DNA from: a virus
Virus record (IMG/VR): IMGVR_UViG_3300025133_005699
Coordinates: 1-64,000 of that record
Strand: one strand, 5' to 3'
DNA length: 64,000 nucleotides
In this document: in pieces, positions 1-6,170 of the stretch
How positions within the stretch are numbered: position 1 is the first letter of the stretch
Layout: every line of letters begins with the position of its first letter
Notes under the pieces: model-generated
The model's input: only the letters and a program-made list of their open reading frames with translations
The model's database searches: none
What the model was told of the DNA's origin: nothing
Translations under genes and position numbers: made by a program

Positions 1-38
1 TGTTTGATAACTCTTACGTTGTGTGTTGCATTAATCAT
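1..38 (-). CDS. Start of a leftward gene, cut by the window edge
   Basis: The frame is open from an ATG at 36-38 to the left edge, giving only 12 residues (MINATHNVRVIK), so no function can be assigned. An in-frame ATG at 75-77 would extend it by 13 Asn-rich residues, but that codon lies at the predicted transcription start. The ATG at 38 instead has an AAAGGA ribosome-binding site (48-53) nine bases away. It is driven by the consensus promoter at 84-112. The leader resembles that of the next gene at 314, which also has an ACAAAGGA stretch. Confidence 0.4.
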   Translation of the reverse strand, partial: MINATHNVRVIK

Positions 39-83
39 ATCGTTGTTTCCTTTGTTGTTTGTATCGTTGTTTGTCATACTTAA

Positions 84-112
84 ATTATATACTAAATGGG
101 TCATTGTGTCAA
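84..112 (-). promoter_or_regulatory. Consensus sigma-70 promoter, leftward
   Basis: Read on the minus strand there is a perfect TTGACA (107-112) and a perfect TATAAT (84-89) separated by exactly 17 bases. The start of transcription would fall near 77-78 and the RNA would run off the left edge of the window. This is the strongest housekeeping-type promoter I can see in the window and it is probably an early promoter read by host RNA polymerase. Seen directly in sequence; activity is inferred. Confidence 0.85.
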
Positions 113-125
113 TAGCAATCGTTAA

Positions 126-314
126 TTAATTATATCTTTTTAGCAAGTATTTTTTATCGTTACTATTAGCGATTGGACTAATTACATTTAGCTTATCACC
201 TATGTTTAACTTAGCGTGCGATGCGTGAATAGTATATCGAACACCTTGCAACCGTTCAACTAAGTAGCGATTGTGAACACCGTTAAATCGTAGTTCTTTT
301 TTTACTGTAAACAT
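126..314 (-). CDS. Small basic protein of unknown function, 62 aa
   Basis: I do not recognise this protein. It has 62 residues, is rich in Lys, Arg and Asn, and ends in KKYLLKRYN. The middle reads like a small beta-barrel (short hydrophobic strands around KLNIGDKLNVISPI), so nucleic-acid binding is possible but unproven. The start at 314 is supported by an AAAGGA ribosome-binding site about eight bases upstream. The leader is similar to that of the truncated gene at the left edge, suggesting the two belong to one group of small, probably early genes. A weak -10-like TATAAG lies upstream, without a good -35. Confidence 0.6.
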   Translation of the reverse strand: MFTVKKELRFNGVHNRYLVERLQGVRYTIHASHAKLNIGDKLNVISPIANSNDKKYLLKRYN

Positions 315-611
315 TTTGTTGTCCTTTGTTTAACTCTTATACTATTAATATCGTCATTTTAGCACAGATTCTTTAATCACACAAGCCCAAATCAACCATT
401 TTCTCAGAATAATCCCAAATACTTTTTACCCCCCTCGTGGGGGGAAAGGTGCCCCCGTCGGCGGCCGCCCTAGTAGGTCAGGGTAGTTGTTTGTTCAGTA
501 GAAAAGTAGCTGCCTGTTTGTGTTTGCCCCGTGGTGGTGTAAACGAAAAGTAACATAAAATATATCAATGTATTAGCTAATCCTTCTCGACTGGCCCCCA
601 CCTCGCCCCTT
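315..611. other. Intergenic stretch between leftward genes
   Basis: No convincing gene is present. It contains the leader of the 314 gene at its left side, a very GC-rich hairpin island (429-471), and an AT-rich stretch next to the aminotransferase stop. A minus-strand frame from 694 down to 470 runs through it, but it starts inside the aminotransferase gene in another frame and has no ribosome-binding site. Confidence 0.5.
429..471. repeat. GC-rich hairpin island
   Basis: Six C (429-434) and six G (439-444) form a perfect 6-bp stem with a 4-base loop TCGT. A competing stem pairs the G run with CCCCC at 452-456. These are followed by the 10-bp palindrome GGCGGCCGCC. No T-run follows on either strand, so this is not a standard intrinsic terminator. 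Its composition is far more GC-rich than the AT-rich surroundings. Confidence 0.7.
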
Positions 612-1268
612 TTAGCTCCAAATCTCGTAATTAGATATATCTTTGTATTTCCATGATCCTCCCGAATCATCATTGTTTTCTTTTGTCCTGTCAAATAGTT
701 CTATACCACGAGCAGCTTGCTCAGGAGGCATATACATGTTCCATCCCACTATCGTTGGCTCAGGCATTTCATCGTGGGGTACACGCCTGTCCCTTCCTTC
801 GTATTCAGCTAGCTTAAGCCAGTCAACGGCTTCCGCATCGTCTGTTAGTATCATTCCCCCTTTAGCGATTGGCAATATCTTTCTAATATGAAAAGATAGA
901 CATTGGTATGACCCCTTAACATACATATCTTTAGTGAATCTTGTAGCACCATCTATAATCGGATATGGGTCTAGCTGATAAGCTCCAGACCATTCAAGGT
1001 CAGTAAACTCGACTTCACACCCAGCATGTATAACGCTTTGAGGTACAGACAGGTATGTCTTTTTAGGAACTTTAACCTTGCCGGTTGCATTGAGATACTT
1101 GAGGCAAAGAAAAAGGCTATTGGTACAACTGTCTGTTGCAACAGCATACTTACTACCCGCATACTTGGCAACCTTGTGTTCAAACGCCTCCACAATATCC
1201 CAAGGGTCGTTAATGATGTATCCGTCCTTTTCTAGGGACGAGATAGTTTTTTTTAATGGACTATACAT
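612..1268 (-). CDS. Short DegT/DnrJ/EryC1-type aminotransferase
   Basis: This looks like a PLP-dependent sugar aminotransferase of the DegT/DnrJ/EryC1/StrS family, which converts a keto-sugar nucleotide to an amino sugar. Family landmarks are visible in order: the YAGSKYAVATDSCTNSL stretch (residues 36-52, normally SGTSAL), IDGATR (105-110, normally DAAHA), SFHIRK with the PLP lysine at K130 followed by GGMILTDD, and GWNMYMPPEQAA (175-186, normally GYNYRMSELQAA). At 218 residues it stops soon after that last motif; free-living relatives are near 370-400, so the C-terminal domain is missing. It starts one base after the stop of the upstream methyltransferase and is probably translationally coupled. 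Whether the short form is active cannot be told from sequence. Confidence 0.8.
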   Translation of the reverse strand: MYSPLKKTISSLEKDGYIINDPWDIVEAFEHKVAKYAGSKYAVATDSCTNSLFLCLKYLNATGKVKVPKKTYLSVPQSVIHAGCEVEFTDLEWSGAYQLDPYPIIDGATRFTKDMYVKGSYQCLSFHIRKILPIAKGGMILTDDAEAVDWLKLAEYEGRDRRVPHDEMPEPTIVGWNMYMPPEQAARGIELFDRTKENNDDSGGSWKYKDISNYEIWS

Positions 1269-1269
1269 T

Positions 1270-2007
1270 TTACCACTCTATAATAGGAGAGTCGTGGTAC
1301 CGACCTCCGTTGTATTTTTTGTCTATTTTTTCTGTGAATTCATCCATCGAATATGATCCGCCCCAAGAATCTATATCATGATACAATATGTATCCACTTT
1401 CACTATTTCGGACAAGAGGCAAATAGGTGTCCTGTAGGTCGTGGTGCAGTTCGCAAATGGCGTGATTACTAATAACCAAATCAAACTTAAAATCATACCA
1501 CGGTTGAACTTCGTCTGGGCAAATTTTGGTAATTTGTATTGCATGGTGGCTCAAGTATTTTTCTTGAAGCTCTAAAACTATTGGAATGTCTACCATGTAA
1601 ACTTCAGATATGTCAATCAAATCTGACAGTATTTTTATTTGTCCGCCATAACCACCACCTATTTCTAAAACTTTAATATTTTTTTTATTTTTAACCAATT
1701 CTTTTATTTGATGGGCTATGGCCATGTATTTCACTGTACCCGTACCTATAGACCCTTTGAATAGTTCGCTCTCCCGTTTTTCGCCACCACCTATCGTGTC
1801 ATTCTCTTTAAACTTTTCTAGTAGTTCATCGCTAATATTTTTGTCTCTAAGTAGGCCACAGCACCCATTAAACTCTGAGAGACTAACATGCTCTAATATG
1901 CCCCTATATCTCGGATCTGATTTAAACTCCCCTAGTCCGTCTTTAACAGCCTTTTGAACGGCCTCAAGATAGTCTCCATCACCCTCCCAGTTTTTTATAT
2001 AACTCAT
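1270..2007 (-). CDS. Putative sugar O-methyltransferase (class I SAM fold)
   Basis: A class I methyltransferase is indicated by the motif I sequence VLEIGGGYGGQ about 115 residues in, followed by an acidic strand end (YMVDIP) and DLVISNHAICEL as the motif IV region. The overall pattern matches proteins annotated as putative sugar O-methyltransferases. I place the start at 2007 (MSYIKNW) because GGAG lies nine bases upstream; an in-frame ATG at 2022 would add five residues and overlap the previous gene by 13 bases. The gene sits inside a leftward run of sugar-modifying enzymes, which supports a glycan or nucleotide-sugar substrate. The exact substrate is unknown. Confidence 0.7.
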   Translation of the reverse strand: MSYIKNWEGDGDYLEAVQKAVKDGLGEFKSDPRYRGILEHVSLSEFNGCCGLLRDKNISDELLEKFKENDTIGGGEKRESELFKGSIGTGTVKYMAIAHQIKELVKNKKNIKVLEIGGGYGGQIKILSDLIDISEVYMVDIPIVLELQEKYLSHHAIQITKICPDEVQPWYDFKFDLVISNHAICELHHDLQDTYLPLVRNSESGYILYHDIDSWGGSYSMDEFTEKIDKKYNGGRYHDSPIIEW

Positions 2008-2009
2008 TT

Positions 2010-2687
2010 TTATTTTCTCCATTCATATAATCTATAGTAATCTCCGAGCACAAACTTTCTGCTGGCCGTAGCGGAGCTTTTAGCCGCAGACTCATCGTAT
2101 TTATCATAAGGCAATACCCTGAAGTCCATACTAACCCTAGTCCTGCCTGTTTTGTTTTCTTTATTTCCGTGGATACATTTGTTGCCATAGAATATAGTGT
2201 AATCTCCCACTTCCATTTCTACTGGCTTAAAATCGCCTAGACCGGGAACTGATTCTAACCACATTGCATTAGAGTCCCACATTTTAGTGAGGGCGACCTG
2301 AAAGTTAATCTCCCAGTCTGGATGGTTGTGATTTTCATCAGAGTCGTGATGCCACTTGTGAATGGCCTGATCGTTTGGTATGTGCACCCTGAAGCTGGGG
2401 AAAGTCTGGTAGACGAATGACCCTTCGAACATTGGGGCAACCACGTTCTTAATAAAAGCCTCGTAGACCGCCTTTACATCGTCCCCTTTGTCAGAATTTA
2501 AGGCACCATAGAATGTAGAGTGAAAATCTGTCCTTGTTTCGTTGTCAAAGTTAAGCTTATCTGGCGGCATCAAGTCGCTTCTAAGCTCGTGTAAATTATG
2601 TAGCTCCCCTTGCGGAACGCCAAATATCTTTTCAACCTCTCCACAAAAGTTATAATTGTCAGTGTCATAAGTGCTGATTACGCTCAT
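2010..2687 (-). CDS. 2-oxoglutarate/Fe(II) oxygenase, StrG-like
   Basis: The 225-residue protein has the layout of non-haem Fe(II)/2-oxoglutarate oxygenases related to StrG of streptomycin biosynthesis. The iron ligands would be H113 and D115 (in KWHHDSD) and the distal H173 (in CIHGNKENKTGRTRVSMDFR), with an arginine at 182 or 184 suited to hold 2-oxoglutarate. FPSFRVHIP before the HxD and NAMWLESVPG after it also fit the family. Its ATG shares one base with the stop of the gene upstream, and GAGGAG gives a good ribosome-binding site. In this operon it probably hydroxylates or oxidises a sugar or sugar-linked substrate; that part is inference. Confidence 0.75.
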   Translation of the reverse strand: MSVISTYDTDNYNFCGEVEKIFGVPQGELHNLHELRSDLMPPDKLNFDNETRTDFHSTFYGALNSDKGDDVKAVYEAFIKNVVAPMFEGSFVYQTFPSFRVHIPNDQAIHKWHHDSDENHNHPDWEINFQVALTKMWDSNAMWLESVPGLGDFKPVEMEVGDYTIFYGNKCIHGNKENKTGRTRVSMDFRVLPYDKYDESAAKSSATASRKFVLGDYYRLYEWRK

Positions 2688-3262
2688 TATTTTCTCCTCG
2701 ATAGCATGTGACCCTCAATCCACGATGGATCAAAGTTTTTCATATTGTATTGGTCTTGAATATCTTTGAAGTGAAGGTTTTCAAAACCCATGTCGTGCAT
2801 AAGCTCTTCTGACTTGAACTTAGCAGAATTAAGATTATTTCTTCCCAAGAAGTATCCTCCCTTAATAATATTCTTAGCTGCCCATTTTTGCCCATAAATT
2901 TTTAGCTCTGGTGTTTTAGGAAAACTTCCGAGATCATTATGGCAGAAAGCTATTGGTATGTTGTCCACTTCGGAAAGCTCCATGCAATCCTTCTCGATTA
3001 CGCAGTCATGTCCGATTGGATTATGTAAGTCATAACCAATACATCTATCTCGGCCAAAGTGATCGCACAATAAATCAAGTGCAACACATCTGTTTGTGCC
3101 AAGCAGGACTATGTATCCGTCTTTAGGAATGTCCTGAAGCTGAAGGATAACTTTTTCAAGTATTTGATATCCGTAATAGTTTTTTCCGTAGTTGTCTACA
3201 TCCGAATGCTCTTCTGGGCTATCGTACCAGTATTCTTTACTGTAAAATTGTTTTTCTGACAT
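2687..3262 (-). CDS. Rossmann-like protein, possible methyltransferase
   Basis: The 191-residue protein carries a Rossmann-type strand and turn (IVLLGTNRCVALDLL, near residue 52) followed by an acidic strand end (CIGYDLHNP), which resembles SAM-dependent methyltransferase motifs I and II. The glycine-rich loop is weaker than in true methyltransferases (GTNRCVA rather than GxGxG), so activity is uncertain. It sits between the glycosyltransferase and the oxygenase with one- to two-base junctions, so it is part of the same transcript. Alternatives are a binding or scaffold protein for the sugar pathway. Confidence 0.45.
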   Translation of the reverse strand: MSEKQFYSKEYWYDSPEEHSDVDNYGKNYYGYQILEKVILQLQDIPKDGYIVLLGTNRCVALDLLCDHFGRDRCIGYDLHNPIGHDCVIEKDCMELSEVDNIPIAFCHNDLGSFPKTPELKIYGQKWAAKNIIKGGYFLGRNNLNSAKFKSEELMHDMGFENLHFKDIQDQYNMKNFDPSWIEGHMLSRRK

Positions 3263-3263
3263 T

Positions 3264-4148
3264 TTATCTTTCTTCTATGTCCTGTAGGTTTACAAGCTTC
3301 CACTCGTCTTTATATTGTTTTATATATTTATACCTTTTTTCGTCATCCACAAATAGAGATACTCCCGGACTTTCTATACTCCACTCGTTTACATGCTCCC
3401 CTCCTTCTGGAACCGGAACAAATATCTCAGAAGCGCTTGATAAAAACGCGGCAAACCAAGAAAAGGTACTTTGTGACATTATTATTTTGTTAAAAGATTT
3501 TATTGTATTAAAGTCTTCTATGGTGCTTCCAGCAACCAGCTCAGGGCTGTACTTGTCAAGGCTTTCCATGTATTTGTGAAACATTGGATGGTCTATTGTT
3601 TCTGGATCAGAGCAAATGTAAAGTCTGTCAAAAGACATAGACTCCAAAGCCTTATGGAAGTATTCTGTCGGCATTACATACGGGTTCTCTTCTAGGTCTC
3701 CCAGTATACAATCACCAAGCCTAAGATGTATAATGGCGTCGTGTTTAGTTTGACCAACATCTTTATACTCTGTTTTTAGCCACTGTCTAATCTGTTTTTT
3801 ATATGGTTTATAGTATTCATATTTTTGAAAGAACGCCATAGGGCCGATAGCTATCGCAGCATCCTTAATCTTTATCGCTTTGTCCATATTAAAGTCTGAG
3901 TCCGATCTAATCACAACATTTCCATAACCCTTTGCTATGGCCTCAACGAGACATCTGCTTGTCTGACTACTGAATTGTTGAACTTTACGTGGAGACATAC
4001 AGTCCCCATCAACCAACTCTCTCGTTCCAAGAAATCCGTTTATTGGCCTGTTGTCAAGGTAAAATCCCATGCGGCTGGCAAGGATTCTGCCAAGGCAATA
4101 TTGTAACAATGTGTTACCGAGACCTCCACTATAGTTTACAATAATCAT
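3264..4148 (-). CDS. Fucosyltransferase-like glycosyltransferase (GT11-type)
   Basis: The 294-residue protein matches the alpha-1,2-fucosyltransferase-like fold. It begins with SGGLGNTLLQYCLGRILA (family: GGLGNQLFQY), has the donor-binding IIHLRLGDCI near residue 141 (family: HxRRGD), YICSDPE, and a C-terminal SQSTFSWFAAFLS (family: STFSWWAAxL). It should transfer a deoxysugar, classically fucose from GDP-fucose, onto a glycan. A strong AAAGGAG site precedes the ATG at 4148. The link to the GDP-mannose 4,6-dehydratase encoded at 6171 is notable, since that enzyme makes the precursor of GDP-fucose. No GDP-fucose synthase (epimerase-reductase) is visible in the window. Confidence 0.75.
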   Translation of the reverse strand: MIIVNYSGGLGNTLLQYCLGRILASRMGFYLDNRPINGFLGTRELVDGDCMSPRKVQQFSSQTSRCLVEAIAKGYGNVVIRSDSDFNMDKAIKIKDAAIAIGPMAFFQKYEYYKPYKKQIRQWLKTEYKDVGQTKHDAIIHLRLGDCILGDLEENPYVMPTEYFHKALESMSFDRLYICSDPETIDHPMFHKYMESLDKYSPELVAGSTIEDFNTIKSFNKIIMSQSTFSWFAAFLSSASEIFVPVPEGGEHVNEWSIESPGVSLFVDDEKRYKYIKQYKDEWKLVNLQDIEER

Positions 4149-4162
4149 ATAATTTTACTCCT

Positions 4163-4342
4163 TTAGTATTTTAGTCTTGGTATATCACGCACAGCATCCA
4201 CTATAGCTACAAAAAATGGGTGAGATATAAATATCATAGATATAATTGCAAAAATCGCACACCCAACCATAAATTTTGACAAGTCTAGTGTCTTATAGTC
4301 TTTAGGATCATAACTAGGAGGTCTATAGGGATTCACACTCAT
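4163..4342 (-). CDS. Small single-span membrane protein, 59 aa
   Basis: Reading leftward from an ATG at 4340-4342 gives a 59-residue protein with a Pro/Tyr-rich N-terminus (MSVNPYRPPSYDPKDYK), one clear hydrophobic segment at residues 24-48, and a short basic tail ending PRLKY. It is the first gene of the leftward sugar operon: its stop lies 14 bases before the glycosyltransferase start, and the ribosome-binding site of that gene lies within that gap. It might anchor the glycosyltransferase at the membrane, but that is only context. GGGA lies upstream as a weak ribosome-binding site. Confidence 0.65.
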   Translation of the reverse strand: MSVNPYRPPSYDPKDYKTLDLSKFMVGCAIFAIISMIFISHPFFVAIVDAVRDIPRLKY

Positions 4343-4489
4343 TATTTATTCCCATATGGTTAATAATTATATTAAACTCCACCACTAAAATCGCCCCTTA
4401 TGTTTTTCATGCTAATATTTACAGACCCATTTAGGCCCTAATTTTAAATATCTATACCTATTTCCGTAGGTTTTTGTAAAAAGACTTAT

Positions 4490-4502
4490 TTTATGTGTAT
4501 AT
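4490..4502 (+). promoter_or_regulatory. Late-type promoter element, variant TTTATGTGTATAT-like
   Basis: TTATGTGTATAT matches the recurring TTTTGTGTATA element with one change. It lies about 70 bases before the 4572 gene and just before a sigma-70-like promoter. Confidence 0.45.
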
Positions 4503-4505
4503 TTA

Positions 4506-4534
4506 TTTACAAAACACCTACAATGTTGTATACA
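4506..4534 (+). promoter_or_regulatory. Sigma-70-like promoter for the 4572 operon
   Basis: TTTACA (4506-4511) and TATACA (4529-4534) are 17 bases apart. The transcript would start near 4541, about 30 bases before the ATG at 4572. The -10 overlaps a 10-bp palindrome (TTGTATACAA), which could allow repression. Confidence 0.5.
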
Positions 4535-4571
4535 ATTGTAACACTTTTAACACAGATAAAATGGAGTTCCC

Positions 4572-4871
4572 ATGCCAAGTAATAAAGATGAACCAAAAGA
4601 AATTGAATCCGAATTCGTAGCCAGAGCCTCTGAAGAGCTAGAAGATGCAGTAGCGGAAGAATTGGAAGTCGAAGACCCCTCTGTAGAAGAAGCGGCGGCG
4701 ATTATCGAAGAGCTTTCTGTCGAAATCCCGGTAGTTGAAGAAGCTGTTGAAGCTAAAGAAGTTTGTGAAGCCGAGTGTGAAGCTCAGTGTGAAGCTGAGT
4801 GTGAAGAAGAGGCTTCGGCTCAGGAGCCAGACTCCGATGATCCTCCGGTCCGTATGAGGGGGCCTCAATAG
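4572..4871 (+). CDS. Acidic protein with Cys-Glu repeat, 99 aa
   Basis: Not recognised. The protein is extremely rich in Glu and Ala and would be almost entirely helical. Residues 64-80 carry cysteines at 65, 69, 73 and 77, each four residues apart inside CEAE/CEAQ/CEAE/CEEE units, so on a helix they form a stripe that could bind metal or form disulfides. The DNA there is a 12-base tandem repeat, so the array may have arisen by slippage. It is the first gene of the rightward operon, with GGAG five bases before the ATG, and its stop directly abuts the TTG start of the sigma-like gene. A role in controlling that protein is conceivable but unsupported. Confidence 0.6.
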   Translation: MPSNKDEPKEIESEFVARASEELEDAVAEELEVEDPSVEEAAAIIEELSVEIPVVEEAVEAKEVCEAECEAQCEAECEEEASAQEPDSDDPPVRMRGPQ

Positions 4872-5375
4872 TTGAAAATACCTAGTAATATGTCAGAGCA
4901 AGAAGTTGTTGATATAATTACTAAGGTTAGCGAAAGACTGTCCAACAAATTCACGTTCGCATTCTATACTACTGAAGATATAAAGCAGGAAGCTTTTATT
5001 ATAGGTATGGAGGCGCTTGAAAGATATGATGAGAGTAAACCTTTAGAGAATTTCTTATTTGTCCACATGGCGAATAGATTAAAGAATTTTAAAAGAGATA
5101 ACTACTTTCGTCAGGACGAAGGTAAGGCAGAGAAGGTACAGAAGAGGAAAAAGAATCTTCTAGAGCCTGCTAACTTAGAAAATTTCAGCGTCGCTCGTGA
5201 AGAGGAGGACTTATTGTCCAAAATATCTAATTCCGAAATAATGGAGTTAGTCAAGAGGAGTATACCCTCAAATATGAGGTCGGACTATTTAAGATTGTGT
5301 GCCGGAGTCTCAGTATCCAAAAATAGGAAAGCAGAGATAGAGGCAGTAATCAGGGAGATAATTGAAGGCGAATGA
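4872..5375 (+). CDS. Sigma-70 family protein, candidate late sigma factor
   Basis: Residues 28-80 match sigma-70 region 2, the core-polymerase and -10 binding domain: TTEDIKQEAFIIGMEALERYD corresponds to the DLxQExxxGLxxAxxxFD signature, followed by an aromatic and basic helix (FLFVHMANRLKNFKRDNYFR, split here for clarity at residues 61-80). A basic linker follows, then about 45 C-terminal residues that resemble region 4 only in outline. At 167 residues it is the size of T4 gp55, a late sigma that reads a single -10-like box. The TTG at 4872 has a GAGGGGG ribosome-binding site nine bases upstream; an ATG at 4890 (MSEQEVV) is the alternative. It overlaps the next gene by four bases. I infer that it reads the recurring TTTTGTGTATA promoters of this window. 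Confidence 0.75.
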   Translation: MKIPSNMSEQEVVDIITKVSERLSNKFTFAFYTTEDIKQEAFIIGMEALERYDESKPLENFLFVHMANRLKNFKRDNYFRQDEGKAEKVQKRKKNLLEPANLENFSVAREEEDLLSKISNSEIMELVKRSIPSNMRSDYLRLCAGVSVSKNRKAEIEAVIREIIEGE

Positions 5376-6169
5376 AGCGAGGGCGTTTTTCAGTAGAAGA
5401 GACACAATATATCGAGCAAAATTGCGAGGCTCTTTCTCCAGAGGCCATAGCCGATCATCTTGATCGTAGTGCTTCGTCTATAACTGCGTGGATCGAAGAG
5501 AATGTAGGGTTCTCGGCGAAACAGAAAAAGGAAGTCGAGGCCCATCGGGAACTCAGACAGAAACCTTACTGGGGCGAACTATTAAAGCAGTTCTCTGAGT
5601 CAGAATTGGACTTATTTCAGTTCCACTTCAAAAAGATGTGGGCGCAGTTCAAAGATGACGTGTTTCACACAGAAGAAATCCAAATCGTGGATACCATCAA
5701 GCTCGAAATTCTAATGAATCGCATCTTAACGAGTCAAAATGAAAACCTGACAGACATTGAGGCGACGCAGCTCCTAATTCAGGTCGAGAAGGAACAAGAT
5801 ACTGCGGATCAAGACCGTGACTACATCTCGTCACTAGAGCGCCAAGTATCTATGGCTAGGGCGGCGCATGAGACGCTATCTAAGGATTATAAAGATCTCC
5901 AGACACGTAAAGCAATAATGCTTAAAGATCTTAAGGGAACGAGAGAGCAGCGTATTAAACAAATCGAAGACTCTAAGCTGACGTTTGCATCGCTGGTGAA
6001 ACAGATATCATCAGATCCTACTTTCAGAAGCCAGATAGGAATGGAAATGGAAAAAATGCGTTTGGCAACTGAAGCTGAGAAAGAGCGTTTATCACAGTAT
6101 ATTCAATATGAGGATGGACAGATAGATCAACCATTTCTGTCCGCAGAAACCACTAAAGGAGGAAAATAA
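5372..6169 (+). CDS. HTH and coiled-coil protein, candidate terminase small subunit
   Basis: The first 50 residues form a Myb/homeodomain-like helix-turn-helix (RFSVEETQYIEQN, then LSPEAIADHLDRSASSITAWI). Residues about 155-205 form a long coiled coil, and the rest is helical. A DNA-binding N-terminus plus an oligomerising helical region, and a place a few genes upstream of the large terminase, fit a terminase small subunit that recognises the packaging site. The similarity is structural in kind, not a specific family match, and a transcription factor is the main alternative. The start overlaps the stop of the sigma-like gene (ATGA). Confidence 0.5.
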   Translation: MKRGRFSVEETQYIEQNCEALSPEAIADHLDRSASSITAWIEENVGFSAKQKKEVEAHRELRQKPYWGELLKQFSESELDLFQFHFKKMWAQFKDDVFHTEEIQIVDTIKLEILMNRILTSQNENLTDIEATQLLIQVEKEQDTADQDRDYISSLERQVSMARAAHETLSKDYKDLQTRKAIMLKDLKGTREQRIKQIEDSKLTFASLVKQISSDPTFRSQIGMEMEKMRLATEAEKERLSQYIQYEDGQIDQPFLSAETTKGGK

Positions 6170-6170
6170 T

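Larger units (their letters stand above)
4343..4571. other. Divergent promoter region
   Basis: This non-coding stretch separates the leftward sugar operon from all the rightward genes. On the + strand it holds a late-type element (4490-4502) and a sigma-70-like promoter (4506-4534). The palindrome TTGTATACAA at 4525-4534 overlaps the -10 and could be an operator. For leftward transcription I see a TATAAT in front of 4342 without a recognisable -35. Confidence 0.6.

Noticed and set aside
470-694. Minus-strand frame at the end of the aminotransferase
   Set aside because: It begins within another gene in another frame, has no ribosome-binding site, and half of it covers the hairpin-rich intergenic region.
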